A stretch of DNA of 64,000 nt. It comes from Bacillus sp. CH30_1T (GTDB lineage: Bacteria > Bacillota > Bacilli > Bacillales > Bacillaceae_B). Position numbers and translations under genes: made by a program. Position 1 is the stretch's first letter, and every line of letters begins with the position of its first letter. Shown here piece after piece: positions 9,113-17,860 of this stretch. A model generated the notes under the pieces. It made no database searches and was not told where the DNA came from. It saw nothing but the letters and a program-made list of their open reading frames with translations. Location: positions 53,168 to 117,167 of the forward strand of contig NZ_VTUY01000006.1 of the NCBI RefSeq assembly GCF_008364765.1. The letters are read 5' to 3'.

Positions 9113-10423
9113 TTGATGATAAAAATTGGTGTCATCGGCCCGGATGATTCGATTCAGCGGATCAATCATGTGGCCACTCATTTTGACAATATAGAACTTA
9201 TGAATTTTCCCTATCACGGGGTGAATGAAATAGAAGAAATTCTTGAGAAGAACCGCGGTCTAGTAGATCAATGGTTCTTTTCAGGACAATCCCCCTTCTA
9301 TTATGCGCTTGAGAAAGGATGGATCACGGAAAAGGAAGGGAGCTTTCCGCCCTTACATGGATCCAGTTTCTTTGGGGCATTATTAGAAGCGCAAATGAAA
9401 GAACAGACTCTGTTAAATAAGATTAGTATAGATACAATATCAAAGGAGGAAATTGAAACAGCCGTTCAATTTCACTCCTTTGATCAACTAGAAATCTCAA
9501 GCTATCCATATGAAGGATACCGGAGTGCAGATGAACTCGTAGACTATCACCGTTCACTCTACGAAAAAGGTGAAATTGAAACGGCGATTACGTGTATTCA
9601 AAGTGTCCAAATGCGCCTCACTGAAGCAGGCATTCCTTGTTACCGTGTCGTACCGACGAATTTATCCATCCGGATGATTTTGCAGTATTTATTAGAGAGG
9701 GCACAATCGAGGAAATATCGTAAATCCCAAATTGCCATCGTTGGAATCGAAGTCATCTATTCCACACAGACATTGGACGAGTCCCATTTTTCTTATAAAA
9801 TGAAGCATCAGGAGCTGGATCTGAAGCGGAATCTCCTTGATATCGCCCAGAAGATCAATGGTTCCATGGTTCAATTAGGGGACGGATTGTTCTTCGTTTA
9901 TACAACGAGAGGGGAACTCGATCTTCATGAGAAGGAGTCGATTTTCACTACTTTGACTCAGGAAGTGAAGACCCATACAGATCTGGATATCCGTGTGGGA
10001 TTAGGGTTTGGTGTGACCGTATTAGAAGCGGAACATCATGTACGTCTTGCTTTTCAACATGCGAGAAAGCACGAATCTTCCATCGTCATAAGTGTCAATG
10101 AAGACAAGACGGTAACGGAAATTCTTCCATCGTCGGAGTCCATTACATACGCTCTCAACAACTGGGGCAATGAATGGAAGGAAGTCTTTAAAGAGGCTTC
10201 GGTCAGTTCAGCCATCGTCTCAAAAATCCTTTCTCTTTCCCGTCATTACGACAAAGAGGAAATCACGTCCCAAGACCTTTCCCGCTGGCTGAAAAGCACC
10301 GAACGGAACGGGCGCAGAATCCTTACTGAAATGGAAAGGATCGGGATAGTGGAAATCAGCGGTGAAGAACAAAGCGGCGGCAGGGGAAGACCAAGGAAGT
10401 TATATCGCTTCCAACTTAAATAA
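9113..10423 (+). CDS. Transcriptional regulator with C-terminal winged HTH, controlling the M20/AbgT regulon (putative)
   Basis: About 436 residues. The N-terminal portion has a Rossmann-like start (IKIGVIGPDDS). The middle (roughly 210-320) resembles a nucleotidyl-cyclase or GTP-cyclohydrolase III-like fold (AIVGIEVIYS, QLGDGLFFVYTT, VRVGLGFG-like spacing). The C-terminus carries an HTH (ILTEMERIGIVEIS) and a basic GGRGRPRKLYRF tail. It follows the third peptidase by 3 bp and can start at TTG 9113 or ATG 9116 behind AGGTGA. Its position between the peptidases and abgT makes it the likely ligand sensor for the shared operator. I cannot name the family precisely. Confidence 0.7.
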   Translation: MMIKIGVIGPDDSIQRINHVATHFDNIELMNFPYHGVNEIEEILEKNRGLVDQWFFSGQSPFYYALEKGWITEKEGSFPPLHGSSFFGALLEAQMKEQTLLNKISIDTISKEEIETAVQFHSFDQLEISSYPYEGYRSADELVDYHRSLYEKGEIETAITCIQSVQMRLTEAGIPCYRVVPTNLSIRMILQYLLERAQSRKYRKSQIAIVGIEVIYSTQTLDESHFSYKMKHQELDLKRNLLDIAQKINGSMVQLGDGLFFVYTTRGELDLHEKESIFTTLTQEVKTHTDLDIRVGLGFGVTVLEAEHHVRLAFQHARKHESSIVISVNEDKTVTEILPSSESITYALNNWGNEWKEVFKEASVSSAIVSKILSLSRHYDKEEITSQDLSRWLKSTERNGRRILTEMERIGIVEISGEEQSGGRGRPRKLYRFQLK

Positions 10424-10432
10424 ATGGATCCT

Positions 10433-10470
10433 AAAAATCCCTTACTCTAACTATGAGTAGGGGATTTTTT
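10433..10470 (+). terminator. Rho-independent terminator
   Basis: AAAAATCCCTTACTC pairs with GAGTAGGGGATTTTT (one mismatch) followed by a T run. It ends the peptidase-regulator operon and separates it from abgT. Confidence 0.85.
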
Positions 10471-10549
10471 ATCCTCATCTATTCAGTAATCCGTAAATTT
10501 AAAATTTTCTCATAAATATTAAAAAATAAAGAGGATTTATACAATTAAT

Positions 10550-10591
10550 ATCGAAATACTTATTAACGGAAGTAAAAAGGAATTATTCCTT
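10550..10591 (+). promoter_or_regulatory. Shared operator-like element upstream of abgT
   Basis: ATCGAA, TTATTAACGG (10560-10569), a 7-nt gap, then the inverted repeat AAGGAA-TTA-TTCCTT (10577-10591). It is the counterpart of the element at 5284-5328, with identical spacing between the TTATTAACGG block and the palindrome. Confidence 0.7.
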
Positions 10592-10617
10592 AAAACATTA
10601 TTTGAAGGAGTGACCTC

Positions 10618-12147
10618 ATGACAAATCCCAATTTAGAGCCAAATCCACCTCAAAAGGAGAAGGGATATCTTCGAATTTTAGGTGGAATTGAAAAGGTAGG
10701 GAATAAACTCCCTGACCCATTCATGTTGTTTGTGTACTTATCTGTCTTTATTGTTTTATTTTCCTGGTTTATTTCAAGTCTGGGTGTGACGGTTATACAC
10801 CCGAAAAATGGAGAAGAGTTAGCGATCAAGAGCCTGGTTTCCGGAGAGGGACTCCAATACATCCTGACCTCCATGCTCGATAACTTTACCGGCTTCGCTC
10901 CACTCGGCCTCGTATTAGCGATGATGCTTGGGATCGGATTGGCGGAAAAGGTGGGATTACTGGAAACAGCGATTAAGAAAACCGTTTTAAACGCTCCCAA
11001 AGGATTGATTACATACGCTGTTATTATGGTAGGGATCATGGGGAACCTGGCGTCAGACGCAGCCTTCGTTATCATTCCTCCACTTGCCGCCATGATCTTC
11101 TATACGGTGGGAAGACATCCTCTGGCTGGACTTGCTGCCGGGTTCTCCGGAGTAGGAGCAGGCTTTACGGCAAACTTTATCATTACCGGAACCGATGCGT
11201 TATTAGCCGGGATATCAACCGAAGCTGCCAAAGCATTTGAAGTAACGGTGACACCGGTGGATAACTGGTACTTCATGATTGCATCTGTTGCTCTTCTGAC
11301 AGTTGTAGGCGCTCTCGTTACCGAAAAAATTGTCGAGCCGCGTTTAGGGACATACAAAGGGAAAGTAGATAAAACTTTAGAAGAAGAGAGTCCTTTAGAA
11401 GGAAAAGGGCTTCGAAATGCAACCTTGGCAGGATTAGCATTTATCGTCCTGTTAGTCGTCTCGATTGTCTGGCCGGACTCTCCGATGCGAAATGAAGATG
11501 GGGGACTTATTCCTTCTACCTTCTTATCCGGAATCATTCCCATCACGCTATTCTTCTTTATCGTGATCGGGGTTACTTACGGGGTGACCGTGAAGAAAAT
11601 TCAATCCAGCAGGGACGTACCAAGGTATATGACAGAAGCCATGAAAGACATGGGCGGTTATATCGTATTAATCTTTGCAGCAGCCCAATTTATTGCTTAC
11701 TTTGACTGGACGAATCTAGGAACATGGGTAGCGGTCAGTGGAGCGAATTTCCTGGAATCAATCAATATGACGGGGCTTGCGGCCATTATCGGTTTTGTCC
11801 TGTTGACAGCATTATTGAACCTATTGATCTTCAGTGGTTCCGCTCAATGGGCATTGGAAGCACCGATCTTCATCCCGATGTTTGCGACACTTGGATATAA
11901 CCCGGCGTTTGTACAAGCGGCCTATCGTATCGCGGATTCATCAACGAATATCATCACACCGATGAACCCGTATATCATCGTGATTCTTGCCTTTATGAAG
12001 GAGTATGATAAAAAAGCAGGGCTGGGAACTTTGATCTCACTTATGCTTCCTTATACGATCGCGTTCTTATCTGTATGGATCGTGTTACTTCTGACATTTG
12101 CGTTATTGGGTATTCCATTTGGTCCTGGGGTAGGGGTTTACTTATAG
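10618..12147 (+). CDS. AbgT family transporter (p-aminobenzoyl-glutamate type)
   Basis: A 509-residue integral membrane protein with roughly a dozen hydrophobic segments. Family signatures visible are NKLPDPFMLFVYL near the N-terminus, GLAEKVGLLETAIKK, the SDAAFVIIPPLAAMIF hairpin and SSTNIITPMNPY near the end. AbgT proteins import p-aminobenzoyl-glutamate in E. coli; other members export sulfonamides. GAAGGAG precedes the ATG by seven bases. It is a separate transcription unit sharing its upstream element with the three-peptidase operon, so uptake and hydrolysis are probably co-regulated. Confidence 0.92.
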   Translation: MTNPNLEPNPPQKEKGYLRILGGIEKVGNKLPDPFMLFVYLSVFIVLFSWFISSLGVTVIHPKNGEELAIKSLVSGEGLQYILTSMLDNFTGFAPLGLVLAMMLGIGLAEKVGLLETAIKKTVLNAPKGLITYAVIMVGIMGNLASDAAFVIIPPLAAMIFYTVGRHPLAGLAAGFSGVGAGFTANFIITGTDALLAGISTEAAKAFEVTVTPVDNWYFMIASVALLTVVGALVTEKIVEPRLGTYKGKVDKTLEEESPLEGKGLRNATLAGLAFIVLLVVSIVWPDSPMRNEDGGLIPSTFLSGIIPITLFFFIVIGVTYGVTVKKIQSSRDVPRYMTEAMKDMGGYIVLIFAAAQFIAYFDWTNLGTWVAVSGANFLESINMTGLAAIIGFVLLTALLNLLIFSGSAQWALEAPIFIPMFATLGYNPAFVQAAYRIADSSTNIITPMNPYIIVILAFMKEYDKKAGLGTLISLMLPYTIAFLSVWIVLLLTFALLGIPFGPGVGVYL

Positions 12148-12155
12148 TAGTAGAG

Positions 12156-12184
12156 AAGGCCGGTTTATGAACTGGCCTTTTTTA
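12156..12184 (+). terminator. Rho-independent terminator
   Basis: AAGGCCGGTT-TATG-AACTGGCCTT with one G-T pair and a T run, directly after abgT. Confidence 0.85.
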
Positions 12185-12205
12185 TGGTTCTATAATATTT
12201 GTTGG

Positions 12206-13564
12206 GGTTCTTACACAAATTGAACATAAAAAATGCACGTAATCATCCAGTCTTTTATACTTGAGTTGTCGAGAAACAAGTATAGATTGGAGATACGTGC
12301 ATAATGAATTCTAACATAGTTTTACCGGGTTTTGAAGATGCATTGGTTACGAAAATGGAGGAAGTGGAAGCGAGACTTTGTATTTATGTAGAAATGCCAG
12401 TTACAGCTCACAAATGTCCGGTTTGTGCTACTTTCACTCATAAGATTCACGACTATCGTATACAAAAAATTAAGCATTTAAAGCTGTTTGAAAGACACAC
12501 ACTCATCTTTTACAAAAGAAGAAGATATGCTTGTCCTTGTGGAAAGAAGTTTGCGGAAAAGAACCCCTTTGTGAATCGATACCAACGGTTATCTCTCGAA
12601 CTGAACCAAGCGGTTAAAATTCGTAGTATTAAAGGCAAAACCTTCAAGGAAACGGCAGAAGTCTATGGAACATCCTTTTCAACGGTCGTCAGGCGCTTTG
12701 ATCAATTGGCAAAGGAGACAGTCAATGAGGAAGCGAAGGAATTGCCAAAGGTCATTGCCATTGATGAATACAAAGGCGACACCAAAGAAGGTAAGTACCA
12801 GCTCATCATCGCAATTGGAATCACCAAAGAACCCATCGATATCCTTCCAAATCGGTACAAAAATACGATTAAGCACTATCTGAGGAAGTATGGCGCTCAT
12901 GTGGAAGTCGTCATCATGGATATGAGTCAATCTTTTAAAGCCGCTGTCACACAAGCACTTGGTAAGCCTATTATTGTGGCGGATAGGTTTCACTTTGTTC
13001 GGTATATTTATTGGGCTCTTGATAACGTGAGGAGAAGAGTTCAATCCAGTTGGCAGACTACGATCGGAAGAAATGCAAAAAAATGCGCCATGTATTCTAT
13101 AAAAAGTCTTGTAAGTTAACAGAGGAAAATCGATGGTATCTTCAACGGTATCTGGATATGTCCCCTGAATTAAGGCAGGCTTATGAATTGAAAGAGTTAT
13201 TCTGTCAATGGTTCGTCGAGGCCAAACAAAATGGAGAAGAGAACATCCACCAAACCAAACATGACTTATATTCCTTTTACAAAGCCATTGATGAAGCTGG
13301 TCTCCCAGAATTTCAAAAAGCAGCGCAAACCTTAAAGAATTGGCAGATTGAAATATTAAATAGCTTTATGTACAACTATTCCAATGGCTTCTTGGAGGGA
13401 ATCAATAACTTAACGAAAGTAATGAAGCGAAACGCATTTGGGTTTCGAAGCTTTATGCGTTTTCGAGCTAAAATACTATTAACACATAAGTATAAAAGAC
13501 TGGGTACACATATTGGTTAAGGGTGGAGCAAAATTCACTCCACCCCAACATTTGACGTTGAACC
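12206..13564 (+). mobile_element. ISL3 family insertion sequence
   Basis: About 1.36 kb carrying a frameshifted ISL3 transposase. The left end reads GGTTCTTACACAAAT and the complement of the right end reads GGTTCAACGTCAAAT: matching GGTTC and CAAAT blocks five bases apart, i.e. imperfect terminal inverted repeats. A strong GTGGAG hairpin (13521-13545) lies after the transposase. No clean 8-bp target duplication abuts these ends; TATTTGT occurs at 12196-12202 and 13570-13576, which would shift the ends by a few bases. Exact borders are uncertain. Confidence 0.75.
12304..13520 (+). pseudogene. ISL3 family transposase, frameshifted
   Basis: Two overlapping frames together encode a full ISL3 transposase. 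The first part (12304 to about 13055) has the N-terminal zinc ribbon (CPVC, CPCG), an HTH region, and the catalytic aspartates in VIAIDEYKGD and VVIMDMSQ. The second part (from about 13050) continues with DYDRKKCKKMRHVFYK and holds the glutamate in FLEGINNLTK. Reading WQ-TTIG in frame one against W-DYD in frame two places a single-base loss near 13052-13056. No slippery run is present there, so this looks like a mutation (or a sequencing error) rather than programmed frameshifting. Confidence 0.88.
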
Positions 13565-13751
13565 TTTTTTATTTGTCAAAAAGAATTTATATGTGTCGTT
13601 CTTCAAGATATGACAACTTTCGCCTCTCATTCAAGTCATAATCATACCTAAGAAATACAAGCATATAGATACATTAAATTTGAAAATATTTGTTTTTTTT
13701 GAAAGAATTAGAAGTGAGATGAAAAGTCTAATATAGGGGTTGTCAGTACAT

Positions 13752-15755
13752 ATGTATAGAAAAGTCATGCTGTTTTGTCTTTTTGTCACTTTCAGTCTGT
13801 TGGTCGCCGGATGTCAAGAGAAGCCAAAGCCTGATGATCGCTTGCAGGAATACGTCGATCTGTGGAATAAAGAAAAGTTTGAAAGCATGTTCAATGAGTA
13901 TCTAAACTCTTCAACCAAAGAGTCGTTCAAGAAAGAAGATTTCGTCACGAGATACAAGGACATCTATGAAGATTTAGAAGTGAAGGATGTAAAGGTAACT
14001 TTTAAAAAGCCGGAAAAAGAAGTGGACTGGGACAAGGAAACAAAAGCGGGATATCCTTTAAAAATTACCTTCAACACTTTGGCTGGTAAGGTGTCCTATG
14101 ATAAAGAAATCACTTTAACCAAAGAAAAACAAGGTGAAGATGAAAATTGGTTTGTAGAATGGGAGCCTTCTTTTATCCTGCCGGAAATGGAAAAGAGAGA
14201 TAAAGTAGGTGTGGAGAGTGTACCTGCTAAGCGCGGGGATATACTTGACCGGAATCAACAGCCCCTTGCGATGAATGGAGAGGCATTTGAACTGGGGATC
14301 GTACCGAAAGAGTTCAACGAGAGTGACTTAAAGAAGCTTTCATCCCTGCTCGATATGTCAGCGGAATCGATTCAGGGCAAGCTCGATCAGAACTGGGTGA
14401 AACCGGAATTTTTTGTGCCGATTAAAAAGATTTCCCTAACCGAGCGACCTTTAGCTCTGGAAGTTATTGAATTAGGAGGTCTGTACTCTAAACGGGTGCC
14501 TGCAAGGGAATACCCATATGGGGAAGCGACCGCCCACCTGACCGGTTATATAGGAAAACTTACAGCAGAAAAGCTGGAGAAACTAAAAGGTGAAGGCTAT
14601 ACAGCTCAATCATTGATGGGGCTCAGTGGTGCTGAAGAAGTATATGAAGACCAATTAAGAGGAAAAGATGGTCAGCAGATTTATTTGAAGAAAGAAGAGT
14701 CTGAAGAAGTAGTGCCCGTTGCAGAACAACCGGTTGAAGATGGCAAAAACATCACCTTGACCATCGACGCCGAAATGCAAAGGAAGCTTTATGAACAGAT
14801 GAAGAGTGAAGCAGGGACAGCGGCAGCCCTCAATCCTCAAACGGGTGAAGCATTGGCACTGGTCAGTACGCCAGCCTATGACCCGAATGATTTTGTATTG
14901 GGCATGTCCTCTGAAAAATACAAAAAGTTGGCTGACGATCCGAAAAAGCCTTTACAGAATCGTTTTCCAATTGCGTATTCACCTGGATCAACCATGAAGG
15001 GCATCACAGCTTCGGTCGGATTGAAATCCGGAAAGCTAGATCCAAATAAGATCTATGATATTACGGGGAAGAAGTGGCAGAAGAATGATTCCTGGGGGAA
15101 TTACCGAGTCGTCCGTGTCTTTGATAATGAGAGTAAGGTGGACTTGGAAAGTGCGTTGAAATTCTCGGATAACATCTATTTTGCCCGAGTGGGATTAGAG
15201 ATGGGGGCAGATACCTTTATCTCAGGATTAAAGGAATTTGGATTTGGAGAGGATATTCCAACTTCTTATCCAATTTATAAGTCACAAATCTCCAATGACG
15301 GAAACATCTCCAAAGAAGTCCAACTGGCTGATTCAGCCTTTGGTCAAGGGGAGGTTCTCATGAGCATTGTTCACCTGGCCAGCTCCTATGGCGGAATCAT
15401 CAACGATGGAACCATGATGAAGCCAAGGGTCTTAATGGGCGAGGAACATGAAGTATGGAAAGAAAACTTACTGTCGAAAGAACAAGCTGACATGCTGAAA
15501 ACAGATTTGCGAAAAGTTGTCACTGAAGGAATTGCCGGAAAAGCGAGTGTAAAAGGGAAAGCAATCGCAGGTAAAACCGGTACGGCAGAGATCAAGGCAG
15601 AACAAGGAACAACCGGGACTGAAAATGGATTATTTGTATCTTATGATCAGAATGACCCGACGATGGTGCTTGCCGTGCTTCTTGAAGACGTAGAAGAAGC
15701 GGGAGGCAGTACGCATACGGTAGAAGTGACGAAAAGATTTTATGATAGCTGGTAA
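13752..15755 (+). CDS. pbpC: Penicillin-binding transpeptidase, PBP3/PbpC type (lipoprotein)
   Basis: About 667 residues. A short signal peptide ends in the lipobox LVAG-C, then an NTF2-like MecA N-terminal domain (DRLQEYVDLWNKEKFESMF), the PBP dimerisation domain (RGDILDRN), and a transpeptidase domain with SPGSTMKG (catalytic Ser), FSDN and AGKTGTAE. This is the architecture of B. subtilis PbpC and staphylococcal PBP2a, a cell-wall cross-linking class B enzyme outside the membrane. ATG 13752 is preferred over TTG 13740, which sits on the AGGGG ribosome binding site. It is monocistronic, directly downstream of the insertion sequence. No beta-lactam resistance can be inferred from sequence alone. 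Confidence 0.9.
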   Translation: MYRKVMLFCLFVTFSLLVAGCQEKPKPDDRLQEYVDLWNKEKFESMFNEYLNSSTKESFKKEDFVTRYKDIYEDLEVKDVKVTFKKPEKEVDWDKETKAGYPLKITFNTLAGKVSYDKEITLTKEKQGEDENWFVEWEPSFILPEMEKRDKVGVESVPAKRGDILDRNQQPLAMNGEAFELGIVPKEFNESDLKKLSSLLDMSAESIQGKLDQNWVKPEFFVPIKKISLTERPLALEVIELGGLYSKRVPAREYPYGEATAHLTGYIGKLTAEKLEKLKGEGYTAQSLMGLSGAEEVYEDQLRGKDGQQIYLKKEESEEVVPVAEQPVEDGKNITLTIDAEMQRKLYEQMKSEAGTAAALNPQTGEALALVSTPAYDPNDFVLGMSSEKYKKLADDPKKPLQNRFPIAYSPGSTMKGITASVGLKSGKLDPNKIYDITGKKWQKNDSWGNYRVVRVFDNESKVDLESALKFSDNIYFARVGLEMGADTFISGLKEFGFGEDIPTSYPIYKSQISNDGNISKEVQLADSAFGQGEVLMSIVHLASSYGGIINDGTMMKPRVLMGEEHEVWKENLLSKEQADMLKTDLRKVVTEGIAGKASVKGKAIAGKTGTAEIKAEQGTTGTENGLFVSYDQNDPTMVLAVLLEDVEEAGGSTHTVEVTKRFYDSW

Positions 15756-15775
15756 AGTGAAGAGAATATGAGTTG

Positions 15776-15809
15776 AAAACGATGAGCAGAAATATGCTCA
15801 TCGTTTTTT
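15776..15809 (+). terminator. Rho-independent terminator
   Basis: AAAACGATGAGCA / TGCTCATCGTTTT stem with a T run, after the PBP gene. Confidence 0.88.
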
Positions 15810-15933
15810 GCTATTAAACGTCCGTCTTTTGACATCATGTTCCAACTCTCTCTTTAACCACGATTCCGCTTTCAATATGTGCTATGATAGACAAAATAGC
15901 CCTAGAGGTTGAAATTCAACAGGAGTGATCAAT

Positions 15934-17004
15934 TTGAATTTATTTTTAACAGGATCGACAGGTTTTCTTGGTGGGAGGCTCATCAAGAACCTTTTACAAC
16001 ATAAACGTAACGAAGTCTACATTTTAGTAAGAAATGTAGAGAAGGCTGAAAGATTAAGAGATTCCTTTCAAATGGATGAGCAAAAGAGAATTCATATTTT
16101 TCAAGGGGATATTACCATTCCCAATGCCGGCTTGAGCAGGGATGATCTTGAATGGTTAACAGGGAAGATTGATGAGGTTTATCACCTCGCTGCCCTGGTG
16201 AAATTTGATTTTGATTTGCGTGATGAACTATTTGCTGCTAATTACGATGGGACCAAGCATATCCTTGAATTGGCTACCATTCTGCAAGTGAAGAAGTTTT
16301 ATTATGTGAGTACGGCTTACACAGTCGGAAAGCTGGCAGAAGGGGTGGAGGAACTTTATCCAGCAGACGGAGAGTTCCATAACCCATATGAGGAAAGCAA
16401 AGTGAAATCGGAGCATCTTGTTTTTTCTTATCGAGACAAAATGGATGTGTCCATTTTCCGTCCGGCTATTATTGTAGGAGATTCTAAAACGGGGGAAGCG
16501 GACTCTCAATTCACACTGTACGGATTCATGCGTGCTCTTGGTGTGTTCAAGCGTAAGACTGCAAGGCGCCGGGGAGAAGAGCGTACCTACAGACTGGTTG
16601 CAGCGAAAAACGGTACTTCCAATCTCGTTCCCGTTGATTATGTAGCGGACATTCTAAGTCTTGCTCCAGAAAAAGCCCAACCGAACAAAATCTATCATAT
16701 TACGAATCCGAATCCTCCAGAGAACATCGAGCTTCTGAAGATGTTAAAAGAGGCACTTCAATTTGAAAACTTATCAGTCGTTGAAAACACGGGTGAGTAT
16801 GAGTTAGATGAAGAGGAAGTAAAGCTTAATAGCCTGATTGATGTGTTCAAGGTGTATCTGGCAGGGGCGTTGACGTTTGATGATCGCAATACTCAAGACC
16901 TGATGGAAGGTACTGCCGTTTCTCATTTGGATATGTCGAATGAGACGGTTGAGATGATCATTCGGACGGGATGTGAGCCTAACGGAGGAAAACTCACAGT
17001 ATAA
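15934..17004 (+). CDS. Extended SDR / thioester-reductase-like NAD(P)-binding protein
   Basis: About 356 residues. It opens with the Rossmann signature LTGSTGFLGG, then RNVEKAERL, GDIT, YHLAALVKF, and the catalytic pair in VSTAYT and PYEESK (YxxxK). It belongs to the male-sterility/thioester-reductase-like extended SDR group, which reduces fatty acyl or peptidyl thioesters or acts as an epimerase; the substrate is unknown. The chosen start is TTG 15934 with AGGAG eight bases upstream; the in-frame GTG at 15925 overlaps that site. It is monocistronic, with its own terminator. Confidence 0.82.
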   Translation: MNLFLTGSTGFLGGRLIKNLLQHKRNEVYILVRNVEKAERLRDSFQMDEQKRIHIFQGDITIPNAGLSRDDLEWLTGKIDEVYHLAALVKFDFDLRDELFAANYDGTKHILELATILQVKKFYYVSTAYTVGKLAEGVEELYPADGEFHNPYEESKVKSEHLVFSYRDKMDVSIFRPAIIVGDSKTGEADSQFTLYGFMRALGVFKRKTARRRGEERTYRLVAAKNGTSNLVPVDYVADILSLAPEKAQPNKIYHITNPNPPENIELLKMLKEALQFENLSVVENTGEYELDEEEVKLNSLIDVFKVYLAGALTFDDRNTQDLMEGTAVSHLDMSNETVEMIIRTGCEPNGGKLTV

Positions 17005-17012
17005 ATAGAATG

Positions 17013-17055
17013 AGCAAAGCCCCAATGGTACGTGCTATTGGGGCTTTGCTTTTTT
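17013..17055 (+). terminator. Rho-independent terminator
   Basis: A 14-bp stem AGCAAAGCCCCAAT / ATTGGGGCTTTGCT followed by six T, between two convergent genes. The T tract favours plus-strand transcription. Confidence 0.88.
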
Positions 17056-17845
17056 ATAGTGCGGTAACCAATCCGCCATCTACGACGAGGGATTGCCCCG
17101 TTAAATAGGTATTTGCATCTGAAACCAGAAAAGTAATCACTCGGGCAAACTCTTCTGGCTCCCCGTAACGCCCAATAGGTATCGCTTTTTCACTCATATT
17201 CTTTAGCTCTTCAACGGGGATATTTTGTTTTTCTGCATGTATTTGGTCTAACTGAGCCACTCGTTCTGTTGCAATTCTACCCGGACCTACCGTGTTGATG
17301 AGAATGTGATCCTGGGCCAGTTCCCTTGATAAGCTCTTCGATAAGCCGACAATTCCTGTTCTGAAGGTGTTGGATAGAATCAGACCATCAATTGCCTGCT
17401 TCGTGGAGGAAGAAGCGATATTGACGATTCGTCCGCCCTTATTCTTTTTCATATGGGGAATAACCTCCCTGATGGTACGGATATAGCTGAGCAGGTTAAG
17501 CTCAAAGGCATACTGCCAGTCTTCATCATCAAATTGCTGGAAGCCCCCTGCAGGTGGGCCGCCTGTGTTGTTGACGAGAATGTCAACACCTCCAAGTTTA
17601 TTTACCGCTGTTTCCACGAGTGCTTGAATGTCTTCTGCTTTCGTCATGTCACATGTTGTAAAATAGACTTCGTGATTCCCGGCCAGTTCACTGATCTCTT
17701 TTGCGGTAGATCGAAGCTCTTCTTCATTTCGGCTGGAAATAAGCACGTGAGCCCCTTCTTTTGCAAGCTCGAGTGCCGTTGCTTTTCCTAATCCTTTACT
17801 GGAAGCAGTGACAATCACTGCTTTATTTTTCAAACCAAAATCCAT
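17054..17845 (-). CDS. SDR family oxidoreductase lacking the usual Tyr-Lys pair
   Basis: A 263-residue FabG-like short-chain dehydrogenase with TASSKGLGKA (cofactor loop), CDMT, NNTGGPP and a C-terminal YLTGQSLVVDGG. Where FabG has YxxxK, this protein reads LSNTFRTGIVGLSK, so the catalytic Tyr is Ser and the Lys is Arg. Such FabG-like members with a deviating tetrad are known, and their activity is unclear. It lies 15 bp after the TRAP permease gene and is probably the last gene of that operon, which hints that it acts on the imported acid. It could be a non-catalytic or differently catalysing reductase. Confidence 0.82.
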   Translation of the reverse strand: MDFGLKNKAVIVTASSKGLGKATALELAKEGAHVLISSRNEEELRSTAKEISELAGNHEVYFTTCDMTKAEDIQALVETAVNKLGGVDILVNNTGGPPAGGFQQFDDEDWQYAFELNLLSYIRTIREVIPHMKKNKGGRIVNIASSSTKQAIDGLILSNTFRTGIVGLSKSLSRELAQDHILINTVGPGRIATERVAQLDQIHAEKQNIPVEELKNMSEKAIPIGRYGEPEEFARVITFLVSDANTYLTGQSLVVDGGLVTAL

Positions 17846-17860
17846 TAAAATCCACCTCGT

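Noticed and set aside
13050..13120. Programmed frameshift in the ISL3 transposase
   Set aside because: No slippery heptamer or downstream structure is evident at the frame junction, and ISL3 transposases are normally single-frame.
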